A stretch of 64,000 bases of DNA from G963665925 sp050596425 (GCF_050596425.1 NZ_CP192292.1:1488001-1552000), one strand, 5' to 3'; positions 27,501 to 36,179 are shown, counted from the first letter of the stretch. The notes: generated by a model not told the origin, from the sequence alone. Numbers and translations are program-made.

Positions 27501-30500
27501 AGTTTTAACAGTATCTGATAACACAGGCGCGCAAACATTATTCGACTACGATGCCCTTGGGAGACTGACTCATAAAACTGAAAAAATTAGTGACAATGAG
27601 ACTAGAGTGTCTGGATACACTTATAATTCAAAGGGACTTCTAGAAACAGAATGGGTAGAAATCGAAGCAAAATATCTAAAAGGCGTTGAATCAAGCAAGA
27701 AATCAACGAAAACATATGGTTATAATGGCAATGGTCAACTAACAAGCATTACGAGCCCAGAAGGCGAACGTGTTGATTTTGTTTATGACAGTGCTGGCAG
27801 AGTTATAGAAGAACGAAGGAACTTCACGAAAGCACAAGTAGACGTTCTGAGTTCAAGTGTATGGTTAAAAACGCCACGTGAACTAATTTTGCCGGGAACA
27901 GAAGCGGAGTTTTCACTAAATATTGAACCGAACCGCAAAATGAAGTCAGCAGAAGTGGTACTAAATTTTGATTCAAAATTACTTAATTATATTGATGCAT
28001 CGAATGTATTAAGTTCTGCATCTATTGAAAAGTTAAGTGACGATAAGATTAAAGTAAAACTATCAAAAAAAGAATCAATAAACGAAATTGCGAAGTTGCG
28101 ATTTGTCACAAACGAAATGTCAGTTGGGACAGGCTTTGTTACGGTAGATGACAGTTCCTATTGGACTGATGGTGATGGTACAAAACACGCTTTCACTGAT
28201 TTGATGGGAGATGTATACAATCAAAATGGTCCAGACATGAATATGGATGGACTGGTTCAAGTTAATGATTTTGCTATGGTTGCTCAAAAGTTAGATGTCA
28301 AATCGGGCGATAAGGGGTATAATGCATTTTTAGATCTTAATAGCAGCAAGGTCATTGACAAAGAAGATCTTGACCAAATTAAAGACTGGTTGTTTAAAAC
28401 AACGAAAAATCCTCTAGAAAACATACCAAATGCTAATATTCAAGAAAGAACTTCACAACCAGTTTACGAGGTATCAAAAAGTCGTGTTGAACAAGTAATA
28501 AAGTATGAATACGACAAAGCGGGCAACAGAACAAAGGTAACCGATGGTGAAGGCACAGCAACAACATATGAGTATGATGTATATGACAACCTTATAAAAG
28601 AAGTTGATGCTAACGGAGGTACAAGCAGATACTTCTACAACGCTGACAACCAAGTTATAAAGAGTGTAAACCCATCTGAATATGACAGTTCAGAGGACGA
28701 TGGTGCAGGAACAACATATGCATATGACAACAATAGTAGACTGGTTACTGTTACAAATGTACTTGGTCATAAAATTGTTACGAATGAATACTCACCAAGA
28801 GGCGAAAAAGTCTCAGTAATAGATGGAGATGGTAATAAAACAGAACTGGAATATGACTTTGGTGGAAGACTGGTAAGCTTGACTGATCCAGAAGCGAAGA
28901 AGCAAAATAAAACGACCAAAACATACACATACTATCCATCAGGTTCTGTAAAAACAGTGACAGACTCTAAGGGTAACACAACAAGATACATTAGAGATGC
29001 ATGGGACAGAGCCACGGAAATTCAGTATCCTATTGGAACAGAAAAATATGAGTACGATTATGCAGGAAGAACAACAAAGTCAGTTGATGCAAAGGGCAAC
29101 GCAACAACGTACGCTTACACACCTTGGGACAGCCTATATACTGTCACAGATGCAGACTCTAACATAATAAAGTATGAGTACAACCTAAATGGTCAACTGG
29201 TTTTAGAAACCACTCAAAAAGGTGAAGCTATTGTCTACGAGTGGTATGAAAATGGAACACTAAGATCACGCACAAACAATGCTACAAACGACTATGAAAA
29301 GTTCTATTATGACCTAAGAGGAAATGTCATAGCGGGTGTAAACAACTTTGGTATAGACACATACTCTTACAATGGTCTAGGTCTATTAAGTGCTAAGAAC
29401 TACAACGGAAAAGAAGTGCTTAAGTACACTTACAACAAGAACAATAGTCTAGAAACTGTTACAGACAAGTGGGGCAAAGTTACAGGCTATGACTATGATA
29501 AAGCTGGAAATATGACAGCAGTTTCAAATGGCTCTAGTCAGCTTGCTTCATATGGTTACACAAATGGTGGAAGACTAGAAACAATTAACTACAACAATGC
29601 TGTAACAACAAACTTAAGCTACAATACAAATGGTCAGCTAAAGACAGTCGCAACACAAAAAGGCTCAGATGTGTTAAGAACATTTGCTTACTCTTATGAC
29701 CTAAATGGCAACATAACAAATGAGACAAGAGACTCTATTTCATACAGTTTCGATTATGATACAATGAATAGGCTTACAAATGTTCAAGCTTCTGACAATT
29801 TGGCTGAAACCTATGAATATGACCTAGCTGGCAACAGAACGAAGCTAACTCGTAATGGTCAGGTTACAAGCTACAACTACAATAATCAGAACCAACTTAA
29901 GAGCATGACAGCTAACGGTGTTCTAACAGAATACGCTTACGACTCAAATGGTGACATTAAAACAGAAAGTGTTAATGGAAACCAAACAACATATGCATTT
30001 GATGGCTTTAGAAGACTATCAAGCGTTAACATGTCAAACGGAAGCGTACAGCAGAATTACTACAACACAGAAAACCTAAGAACAGGTCTAGTAGAAAACG
30101 GCAAGTTCAGAGGTATGCTATACAGCGGTAGCAGAGTTCTAGCAGAATATGACGGACAAGACGCACTGCTAAACAGATACCACACTGGTAAAGGTATTGT
30201 GGCTAGTGAGAACGCAAACGGACTGCATTACTTCCACCAGAATGGTCATGGTGATGTGTCTACTATTACAAATACAGCTGGTCAAGCCGTTGAGAAATAC
30301 AGTTATAGTGCATTTGGTGAACTGACTAGTTTGGGCCATAACTTAGACAATAGATTCCTATACTCAGGAGAGCAACTCGACCCACTAACAGGAGATTATT
30401 ACTTAAGAGCAAGAATGTACAGACCAAGCATAGGTAGATTCCTAGCTGAAGATGTATACCGTGGTGATGGTATGAACCTATATGCGTATGTGTCTAATAA

Positions 30501-31182
30501 TCCTTTGATTTATGTTGATCCTAGTGGGTGGGGTAAGGAGAATGTAGAAAAGTCATTTGAAGACTATGTAATTGATGCTTTCCAGAAATCTAGTGACTAT
30601 ATATCAGGATTCACTACAGGTGGGTATGATGCGATGTCGCTTGGGGCTTATGGTAAAATTCAGGAATTTCTTCAAGGTGAAAATCAAATTATATTCAATC
30701 AAGAGGATTACGAAGCTGCTTATAATTCTGGCAACGTTACAGTTGGGACGATTGAGATAGTCATAATGGGAATTGACTTAAGTAAAGTCGTAAAAGAGTT
30801 TGGTGAAAAAAGTGCTAAATCTGTTATTGCTATAGTTGATGATGCATTTAAGGGGACGGGTGAACTTGTTCTCAAAGGAACTAAGTATTCACCAGAATAT
30901 GCCCAAAAGCTAAAAAATATGCATAAAGTATTTAAAGGTAACGGATATGACATTGGCGAACATGGCTTGAATAGGATATTCGGGCGAATTAATCAGGGGA
31001 AAATTAAATCTGTTGACCAAGTTTTTGATGTTCTTGAAAATGGAGCAAAGTATAGTGACTCTGTAAATGGTGGTACTGTTTTATTTAAGGATGGAGTTTC
31101 TATTCACATTGCAGAGGATGGGTTTATTAAATCAGTAATTGGAAAGGCAAAAGTAAAAGATACTTGGGAGTTGTTAAAATGA
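24526..31182 (+). CDS. Secreted RHS/YD-repeat polymorphic toxin with internal cohesin-dockerin block
   Basis: The start is ATG 24526 with AGGAGAG, followed by a signal peptide (LLSLFLMMVVINPVSFA). In this 2,218-residue protein a DUF6531-type segment (GDPVNIVTGYTYLTETDFSIP) opens the RHS shell, followed by many YEYDxxGN repeats. Residues about 1106-1225 form a cohesin (AEVVLNFDSKLLNYID) and about 1230-1295 a dockerin (DMNMDGLVQVNDF, DLNSSKVIDKEDL), both inserted between YD repeats. The shell closes with the RHS core-associated domain ending NPLIYVDPSG (about 2001). The last 217 residues are a variable toxin tip with GEHGLNRIFGRI and a TVLFKDGVSIHIAEDGFIKSV core, like BECR-fold or DUF4258-type RNases. 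The catalytic assignment is inference. Confidence 0.85.
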   Translation: MLKKHKIIEMKVLLSLFLMMVVINPVSFAEIPGEYEGVTETGTHIEKRVRPAGEDPDFPESFVEDHDNFVKEFRKSPSDPTKTFGQDYEPPKSKDIEKTYTVLGEYKSTKTYEDEDGYKGILKMTGEPKLIGTGSLQSLAKCEVKINHVYEEDTDKVNISRCSVTLVELSKDGQNISVSKRIIHDETLIGQKTTVPQSIRINSNGSSRDYSIETYQIDHSKPNGRSGNVETKNFLASYSSNDTGEGNVNKYEVVYEGTVEKPATGTIIWFQNYETKFIESEGIDASQGNGKNNIHKGDPVNIVTGYTYLTETDFSIPEIGRKLEIERNYNSSNKAIGLFGRGWTTIFDAKLEVINENQIKVAYPSGMTVIFNKDEAGIFRAPLYTNDTLEKNIDTYTVNKNGGSSVTYSKTGRLIGMSDRNGNKTILSYEGNNRIVTGPSGQRITLSVSKGKVVKATDQESREWLYEYDNDNLISVTNPNNQTARFEYGTHGMERQYDFSGYLYTENKFDEAGRVIWQKGTHENIFEFEYDLFSQTSKLIDHEKGTSETYHYNKFLQIEKHEFADGTYETYEYDKNGNKTKIIRKDGSVINRTFDEDGNLVSETKPDGVTHSYTYNSLNQITSHKVNDVLVSEREYSSNGNLLIERQYLDTDKSIQTKYEYDGKGRLIKSIDPEGQTTTFAYLSGPNPVTVTDHEKNMTELEYDNLNRLSIRKTIDGTTTFEYDDMNNVVKITDPSGDVTRQLYNEQNKIKKKILPEQYNSKNDDGPGYTFEYDGADRLVKTVDPAGNVNKVVLDSSGLLLKEVHPNFYNEESNDGLGMVYEYDQNNRLVRIIRPDGKISRVKYDLNGNVIKSIGFENYNPTTDDGPGMVYEYDSHDRLLKITDAKGDVIQKNVYDAMGYLVKQIDATGYKTASNDMDRVGTVFTRNLAGWATEVRTPISGSKSNPKYQVKQIEYYKTGLKKIERTGREEVAIDGTPNSWLEITYTYNSLGRVLTVSDNTGAQTLFDYDALGRLTHKTEKISDNETRVSGYTYNSKGLLETEWVEIEAKYLKGVESSKKSTKTYGYNGNGQLTSITSPEGERVDFVYDSAGRVIEERRNFTKAQVDVLSSSVWLKTPRELILPGTEAEFSLNIEPNRKMKSAEVVLNFDSKLLNYIDASNVLSSASIEKLSDDKIKVKLSKKESINEIAKLRFVTNEMSVGTGFVTVDDSSYWTDGDGTKHAFTDLMGDVYNQNGPDMNMDGLVQVNDFAMVAQKLDVKSGDKGYNAFLDLNSSKVIDKEDLDQIKDWLFKTTKNPLENIPNANIQERTSQPVYEVSKSRVEQVIKYEYDKAGNRTKVTDGEGTATTYEYDVYDNLIKEVDANGGTSRYFYNADNQVIKSVNPSEYDSSEDDGAGTTYAYDNNSRLVTVTNVLGHKIVTNEYSPRGEKVSVIDGDGNKTELEYDFGGRLVSLTDPEAKKQNKTTKTYTYYPSGSVKTVTDSKGNTTRYIRDAWDRATEIQYPIGTEKYEYDYAGRTTKSVDAKGNATTYAYTPWDSLYTVTDADSNIIKYEYNLNGQLVLETTQKGEAIVYEWYENGTLRSRTNNATNDYEKFYYDLRGNVIAGVNNFGIDTYSYNGLGLLSAKNYNGKEVLKYTYNKNNSLETVTDKWGKVTGYDYDKAGNMTAVSNGSSQLASYGYTNGGRLETINYNNAVTTNLSYNTNGQLKTVATQKGSDVLRTFAYSYDLNGNITNETRDSISYSFDYDTMNRLTNVQASDNLAETYEYDLAGNRTKLTRNGQVTSYNYNNQNQLKSMTANGVLTEYAYDSNGDIKTESVNGNQTTYAFDGFRRLSSVNMSNGSVQQNYYNTENLRTGLVENGKFRGMLYSGSRVLAEYDGQDALLNRYHTGKGIVASENANGLHYFHQNGHGDVSTITNTAGQAVEKYSYSAFGELTSLGHNLDNRFLYSGEQLDPLTGDYYLRARMYRPSIGRFLAEDVYRGDGMNLYAYVSNNPLIYVDPSGWGKENVEKSFEDYVIDAFQKSSDYISGFTTGGYDAMSLGAYGKIQEFLQGENQIIFNQEDYEAAYNSGNVTVGTIEIVIMGIDLSKVVKEFGEKSAKSVIAIVDDAFKGTGELVLKGTKYSPEYAQKLKNMHKVFKGNGYDIGEHGLNRIFGRINQGKIKSVDQVFDVLENGAKYSDSVNGGTVLFKDGVSIHIAEDGFIKSVIGKAKVKDTWELLK

Positions 31183-31469
31183 TATATGAAAAACTAATTG
31201 AGTTATCGAACCATTATTCCGCTCAGGAAAGGAGCAATGAAGAAATCGAAGCATTCTGTAATCAGTTTGATGTTATATACTCAAATTTTTCAGATGAACT
31301 TGAGAAAGAATGTAGTAAGGAAGTGTTTTCACTGCTGGATGAAATCTTTATGCTCTGTGATTCATTTGAACCTAATAAAGATATATTGGCGGAAGAACCT
31401 TATTGTATTGATGAAAAAGAATTGCAGAGAAATCTAAAAGTAATATTAAGTAAAATTGAGAAACTATAA
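31179..31469 (+). CDS. Probable immunity protein of the RHS toxin (colicin D immunity-like)
   Basis: A small acidic helical protein of 96 residues starting at ATG 31179, whose ATGA overlaps the RHS stop. Position, size and tight coupling are those of polymorphic-toxin immunity genes. The pattern KLIELSNHYSAQERSNEEIEAF, then DEIFMLCDSFEPN, then IDEKELQRNLKVILSKI resembles the bacterial colicin D-like immunity family, which guards against tRNA-cutting BECR nucleases. An in-frame start at 31164 is possible but lies inside the toxin gene. A terminator follows directly. Confidence 0.72.
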   Translation: MIYEKLIELSNHYSAQERSNEEIEAFCNQFDVIYSNFSDELEKECSKEVFSLLDEIFMLCDSFEPNKDILAEEPYCIDEKELQRNLKVILSKIEKL

Positions 31470-31488
31470 TAAGAGCGAACCTATGCAA

Positions 31489-31524
31489 ATGACGGTAGAT
31501 TTAATAGTCTATCGTCACCTTTTT
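31489..31524 (+). terminator. Terminator of the GLUG-RHS-immunity operon
   Basis: TGACGGTAGA and TCTATCGTCA form a 10-bp stem with one G-T pair, followed by CCTTTTT. Confidence 0.85.
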
Positions 31525-32099
31525 ATGGGCGGGCTACCCAGTGCCTAGCGAAACCAATACCACAATTACTATATAGGGTACCCCCACCGGCTCTGTGAGG
31601 AATTTTTCTGAATTATCTTGTACTCAAAATACTATTGCTGATTAAAGGTACTATAAGCCACAAAAAATAAATATAGGAAACCATTGATATTCCCAGTTGC
31701 CACCGTGTATCTGGGATTTTTCTTTACCTATTATTACCTAATCTGTTCTATGTTTTAAACAGGCGGGGGCAGAACCACGATGAACACAGATGATAAAACC
31801 ACTATTAGTAACAAAGCCACTTATCATAATGCCTTCTCCTCTAGTAACCCCTCCGTTTTATCCAACCATGTTTACACAAGAATCCTCAGTTACCCTCGTG
31901 AAACTAAAAAACTTCTTAGTCTCTTTATATTTCAACCTATTAAAAAATACTTTGTTTCAATAGGTAAAGCTTAAAGGATTCAAAAATAAATGAAATTTAT
32001 TTGCAACAAAATAATCTTTCGTTACGGCAGATAGAGTGTAGGACGACTGATTAGGAAGTAGTCAGTTACTAAGTGTATAATATGAAGGAGGAACAGAAA
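31525..32099. other. Accessory intergenic region, probably mobile-element debris
   Basis: No well supported gene. A hairpin with T-run (CCCAG/CTGGG, about 31688-31722) resembles a terminator. A 64-codon frame at 31780-31974 (MNTDDKTTISNKATY...) lacks a clear ribosome binding site and recognisable domain; I give it low weight. The stretch leads into the truncated replication-initiator-like gene. Confidence 0.35.
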
Positions 32100-32357
32100 A
32101 TGAGTGGAGAAGTTACTAAGACTGTAAAGGAAAGTTCATCAAAGTATTTAATTGGAATGGCAGAGGATAAGCGGTTAGCAATATGTAACATGCATTACAC
32201 CATTGTCCCGCATAAGCTATTAAGATGTATGAATCTTAGCCCGCAAGCTAAAATCATACTGATAGACTTAATCAGTTTCATGGGTAATTCAAACAGTGCA
32301 TACCCGCCCATTGAAGATATTGCACTCAATTGTGGAATGTCTCATGCAACGGTTCAG
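32100..32357 (+). pseudogene. Truncated helix-turn-helix / replication-initiator-like protein
   Basis: An AAGGAGG site precedes ATG 32100. The product has YTIVPHKLLRCMNLSPQAKIILIDLISFMG and then YPPIEDIALNCGMSHATVQK, the pattern of the winged-helix start of plasmid or ICE replication initiators (HTH_36/DnaD-like N-terminus). The similarity ends abruptly at about 32357, where the sequence becomes the edge of an IS256-family remnant on the opposite strand; the frame runs on into the IS to a stop at 32385. The gene was therefore cut by the insertion and later loss, and is unlikely to work. Confidence 0.7.
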
Positions 32358-32810
32358 AAGGTTGCCACGCCTCAATATTTGGGATGATTTTATAAGTCAT
32401 ACGCGAGATTGACTGCGCTGAGAGTGGCATGCCGTATAGATCCTCTATGTGCTAAGAGATATCTATTTGAGACACACCTTTGCCTTACATCGAGATTACT
32501 TTGTCTTCAATAGCCGAAATATCGTTTGAGTATTTAGGTACAATCTGCGGGTCAAACTCACCATTACGGTCTCTTGGAATCTCTAGTTCAACTTCGCCAA
32601 GATCAGCAGTAACACTCTTTGTCGATTCAATATTTCTGTAGTTTGTTTTTTCAGTCTGGCGTTTGTAACGCTCGTAACCAAGCTCATCGTTCAGCTCTGC
32701 TTCGAGTAGCTTCTAAACACCAGACTTAAGCATTTCTTTCAGAACACTCTGTCAGTTCTAATTTCGCAGAAGATTTTAATTTTACACAAACTTTGTTACA
32801 GTACCTTTTA
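32357..32810 (-). pseudogene. Decayed IS256-family transposase remnant
   Basis: Read on the minus strand, the frame gives KLLEAELNDELGYERYKR, then VELEIPRDRNGEFDPQIVPKY, then DISAIEDKVISM and HIEDLYGMPLSAQSISRMT, which are signature stretches of IS256 (Mutator) transposases. In-frame stops interrupt it at least three times (after KSGV, after VISM and after QIDIS), and it is cut off after IIPNIEAWQ. The outer end near 32785-32810 (TACACAAACTTTGTTACAG on the plus strand) may be the old inverted repeat. The catalytic DDE residues beyond the first are missing, so the element cannot move itself. Confidence 0.88.
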
Positions 32811-32898
32811 TAATGTTCATCGCTTTTCTTATGGCTTTATTTTCCTAGTGAGGGGCTATCACAATAATTTCAAAATTCATTCACCACTCAAAACGCAC

Positions 32899-33956
32899 CT
32901 AAACCTTACCATAAGCCTCTTTCAAATCAGGAATCAAGTACTTTGATTTCAACTTGAATGTCTTCATGAACTTTTCAAGCATATCATCAGATTCTGTCAT
33001 GAGCATTTTATAATAGACCAGGTAAAATAGGGCGATTTCATTGCCAACGCCTTTTTTGAGCTTAGACTTACTGTGCATGCCAGCTGCACCGTAGTAGTTG
33101 ACTATGAAATCAATAAGGTCTTCTTCGTGTTTAAGGAGCTCCTGGTTGATTTCGTTGATGGTGTCGTAGCCTACATAGTAAAGGCGTTCCAAGAGGTTTT
33201 CAGGAAAGCGAAAGGCTTTTTGATTGTCGATGCCAACCCGCTCTTTGACGGTGAGTTTAATTCGTTCGAGAATGTAGGAACTCACAATGAACTGGTTTAA
33301 ACTCACGTAGTTGAGTTCGATGATTTCTTCGTTGGTTTGAAGTTTTTCTCTCATTTCAGTCTTGTAGTCGTCGATTTTATTAACGATGTTTTGAAATTCA
33401 TCATCTGCTAGTTCGAGTAGACTGGCCAGCCTGAAAAAGCGTCGTTTCAAATAGCTTGGAATTTCAAATGGATTTTTGTAGCCTATATCGTGTTCGATTT
33501 CTGCCCAGGCATGCTGAAGAACTGTTCTGATTTGTACTTCAAATGTCAGCCCTTTGAAACTTTCAGCTTGTGGGTCATTGTCAGCAAAATGATCAATCGC
33601 CAAGACAAGATGGTATGACATATACCCAAACTCATTCTCTTCCATGACGCGTTTATCGACAGAATTTTTCCGGTCCACCCAGAAGGTGTCTTCAAGAACA
33701 CTTACAATGGCATCAACCTCTTTTGGCAAGTAAGTGAGTATTCGAACCCCTAGAATATCGGTCACATCATTGATAGAACTGTATTTTTGTTTGAGCTCCA
33801 GCTTGCCGAGCAGTGAAACTTCATCCTTAATTCTATAGGTCACACTGTGGATGTTATTGTCTTTAAGAAGGTCCTCTAAAGCGATCTCTAAATACTCTCC
33901 AAAGGCTTCATATTTGTCCTTTTTGCTCGATATTCTTCTATTATGGAATCTATCAT
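32899..33956 (-). pseudogene. RelA/SpoT-domain (p)ppGpp synthetase-like protein, frameshifted near its start
   Basis: The main frame (32899-33843 and upstream to about 33920) encodes a RelA/SpoT nucleotidyltransferase: SVTYRIKDEVS, DILGVRILTYLPKEVDAI, EFGYMSYHLVLAID and FEVQIRTVLQHAWAEIEHD, then a helical C-terminal region. It makes or may make alarmones from GTP/GDP and ATP. The natural N-terminus, MIDSIIEEYRAK at 33954-33956 behind GAGGGAAAA, is in another frame. One extra A in the A5 run at 33920-33924 would join them as RAKKDKYEAFGEYLEIALEDLL. This is a recent mutation, a sequencing slip or, less likely, recoding. It lies next to mobile-element debris. The type resembles long single-domain synthetases rather than RelP or RelQ. 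Confidence 0.75.
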
Positions 33957-34388
33957 TGTTTTCCCTCTATTCCTCAGTGCGTTATGGACAGTGCTTTAAA
34001 TTTTCCTTTGTATTGAACTGCAATTAAGTGTCTTGAATAGAAGCATGAATAGTGATTGCCTCCATATATGTAAAATGAGTAGCTATTGACGTTTGGTGAT
34101 GACGGACAACTATTTTATTTTGTCCAAGATTATTTTATCAGTCTCAGCATTAAAAGTACATTGTGTGCATACAAATAGTGGGAGCTATTTTTGGAATCTT
34201 GCTTATTACAGGCGCTTGCAAAATATAGATTCATGTTCTCAATATACCATCTATAAAAATTCGGTTCTTAAACATCTACATATGATATGGAAAGGGCTCG
34301 TGAATGATATTTGCAAGGCACTCATTTGAGAAAAAAATCATTTTCATATATACTATAGCGGAAGCTTATATTATGGAGGGACTTATTT
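33957..34388. other. Intergenic region without a gene
   Basis: AT-rich spacer between the alarmone-synthetase-like gene and ridA. It contains the second copy of the dispersed repeat (34301-34330) and no frame with a convincing ribosome binding site. The ridA site GGAGGGA lies at about 34375. Confidence 0.35.
34301..34330 (+). repeat. Dispersed intergenic short repeat, copy B
   Basis: TGAATGATATTTGCAAGG followed by CACTCATTTG pairs with copy A at 3471-3500, both in spacers. Confidence 0.45.
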
Positions 34389-34739
34389 ATGGAAATTAAA
34401 AGATTTGAAGGCACTGGCCGTATGAGCCGTGCAGTCGTACATAACAACACAATTTATCTATGTGGTCAAACACATGGCGACGAAAATGCTGATATTAAAG
34501 AGCAGACACGTGTTTGTCTAGAAAAAGTTGAGGACCTGCTAAACAAGTATGGTTCTGATAAGCGTCATATTCTATCAACAACAATTTATGTAAAAGACAT
34601 GGCAGATTTTGCAGGCATGAACGAAGTTTGGGACGCATGGGTTGAAGATGGTTTCGAACCAGCTAGAGCTTGCGTTGAAGCAAAGATGGCAAGAGAATCT
34701 ATTCTAGTGGAACTTTCTGTGGTTGCGGCGGTTAAATAA
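34389..34739 (+). CDS. ridA: RidA family enamine/imine deaminase
   Basis: The 116-residue product is a YjgF/YER057c/UK114 family member, with IYLCGQTHGD, VEDLLNKYGSDKRHILSTTIYVKDM and the C-terminal PARACVEAKMARESILVELSVVA. The conserved Arg of that last motif binds the carboxylate of 2-aminoacrylate. RidA hydrolyses reactive enamines made by PLP enzymes. Subgroup assignment (RidA versus Rid2-7) is not certain. The gene is monocistronic with a GGAGGGA site and a terminator. Confidence 0.88.
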   Translation: MEIKRFEGTGRMSRAVVHNNTIYLCGQTHGDENADIKEQTRVCLEKVEDLLNKYGSDKRHILSTTIYVKDMADFAGMNEVWDAWVEDGFEPARACVEAKMARESILVELSVVAAVK

Positions 34740-34800
34740 ATCACCTAATACCTATGATTTGTTCGACATGTATGGTCAATTATAAAATTAGATCTTAACG

Positions 34801-34830
34801 AAAGGGCTGTTGAAATTACAGCCCTCTTTT
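34801..34830 (+). terminator. Terminator of ridA
   Basis: AAAGGGCTGT and ACAGCCCTCTTTT pair around TGAAATT. The following 34831-35179 holds no gene that I can support. Confidence 0.85.
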
Positions 34831-35179
34831 CATGTCCAAAACGGGGGTTCGCAAATTCACACTTACATATAGTTCCGTTTTTGCATAGCATTCGAGTTAT
34901 GAATACACTTCAATATGATTTTCAGCCCTTTCAATGCAGTAATTTAGATACGGAAGCGACTTAATAGAATATGACTAAGGTTTAATATGGCTGAAGATGA
35001 TATTTTGTCTACCGCCACCTAGGGGAAGGTTACAAATTTTGTTGATGACGGCCTACATATTTTGAAGTTTTAATTATTCGCTAAGACTTAATGAAATATG
35101 TTTGGTTTTGTTGTATGATATATGACATGAAATGGTCGCAGTATGAGAAATGAATGCCTGAGCATATGGGGGAACAGTT

Positions 35180-36022
35180 ATGAAGTACTCAGCAAGAATA
35201 CAAGAGCTTATCCAAAAGAGGAAATCTGTGAGAAGTTATCAAGACAAGGGGATTGAGGCGGAGAAAAAAGAAGCCTTAATAAGGGTCATGAATGAACTTT
35301 CTAAAGATAATTATAGATTTAAGCTGATTGATTTTGAATTTGAACAAGGGGCAAAACTCGGCACATACGGTATGATAAAAGGTGCTAAAGCCTATATAGT
35401 TGGAATAATGAACAAGGGAAAAGGCTCTGATGTATACACATCATTTGATTTTGGCAGTGACTTTGAAAAAATCGTTTTAAAGGCTACGGATTTAGGGCTT
35501 GGAACCTGCTGGTTGGCAGCCACTTTTAACAGCTCTGATGTGTCAAAGCTTGTTGAACTTCAAGACAATGAACATGTGGTGATGGTTTCCCCGGTGGGAT
35601 ACGAAGCACCTAAGAGAATAACCGAAAAGTTAACCCGTTTTTTAGCCAAGTCAGACAGTCGAAAGCCCTGGTCAGAATTGTTCTTTAAGATTGATGACAC
35701 CATGCCCCTAACAAGACAAGAAGCAGGTGCTTATGCTGAAGCCCTAGACATGCTTCGTCTGGCACCATCAGCAAGCAATTCCCAGCCTTGGCGTATTATT
35801 AAGAGAAATAATAAGTTTGAATTTTATACCCTTGCATCTTCTATTGCGAGCAAGCCTGACCAAAAAATTGACCTAAGCTATAATGACTTAGGTATTGCAA
35901 AAGCTCATTTTGAGTTAACCGCTCAAGCTCTGGGACTCAATGGTTACTGGGAAATGCTTGAAGGGGATGTAAGTGGTTTAGGTGAAATCACTTATGTTGG
36001 AGCCTGGAATATTGTTGAGTAA
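35180..36022 (+). CDS. Nitroreductase family protein
   Basis: The 280-residue product has the start IQKRKSVRSYQDKGI, a GTYGMIKGAKAYIVG segment, LGLGTCWLAATFN and PSASNSQPWRI, which mark an FMN-dependent nitroreductase-like fold of the larger type often labelled putative TM nitroreductase (PF14512-like). Members are flavin oxidoreductases; the substrate here is unknown. The second PSASNSQPWR motif in the C-terminal half suggests the duplicated layout of this subgroup. It has a GGGGGAACA ribosome site and its own terminator, so it is probably a single-gene transcript. Confidence 0.85.
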   Translation: MKYSARIQELIQKRKSVRSYQDKGIEAEKKEALIRVMNELSKDNYRFKLIDFEFEQGAKLGTYGMIKGAKAYIVGIMNKGKGSDVYTSFDFGSDFEKIVLKATDLGLGTCWLAATFNSSDVSKLVELQDNEHVVMVSPVGYEAPKRITEKLTRFLAKSDSRKPWSELFFKIDDTMPLTRQEAGAYAEALDMLRLAPSASNSQPWRIIKRNNKFEFYTLASSIASKPDQKIDLSYNDLGIAKAHFELTAQALGLNGYWEMLEGDVSGLGEITYVGAWNIVE

Positions 36023-36179
36023 GAAAAATGAGTATGTTATACGTACATTCTACTTTCCTGTGTAAACTTTTTTAAACTATCAAAATTATAATACAAAGTG
36101 AACGTGGATATAGGACAAGGAAACCTATGGTATATTGGGTTCATTCAGGTGGAGATGATCTTGCTTTAAAAATTTAAAC

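Noticed and set aside
31780..31974. 64-codon frame before the replication-initiator-like gene
   Set aside because: No clear ribosome binding site, no recognised domain and a position in mobile debris; kept only as a note in the intergenic entry.
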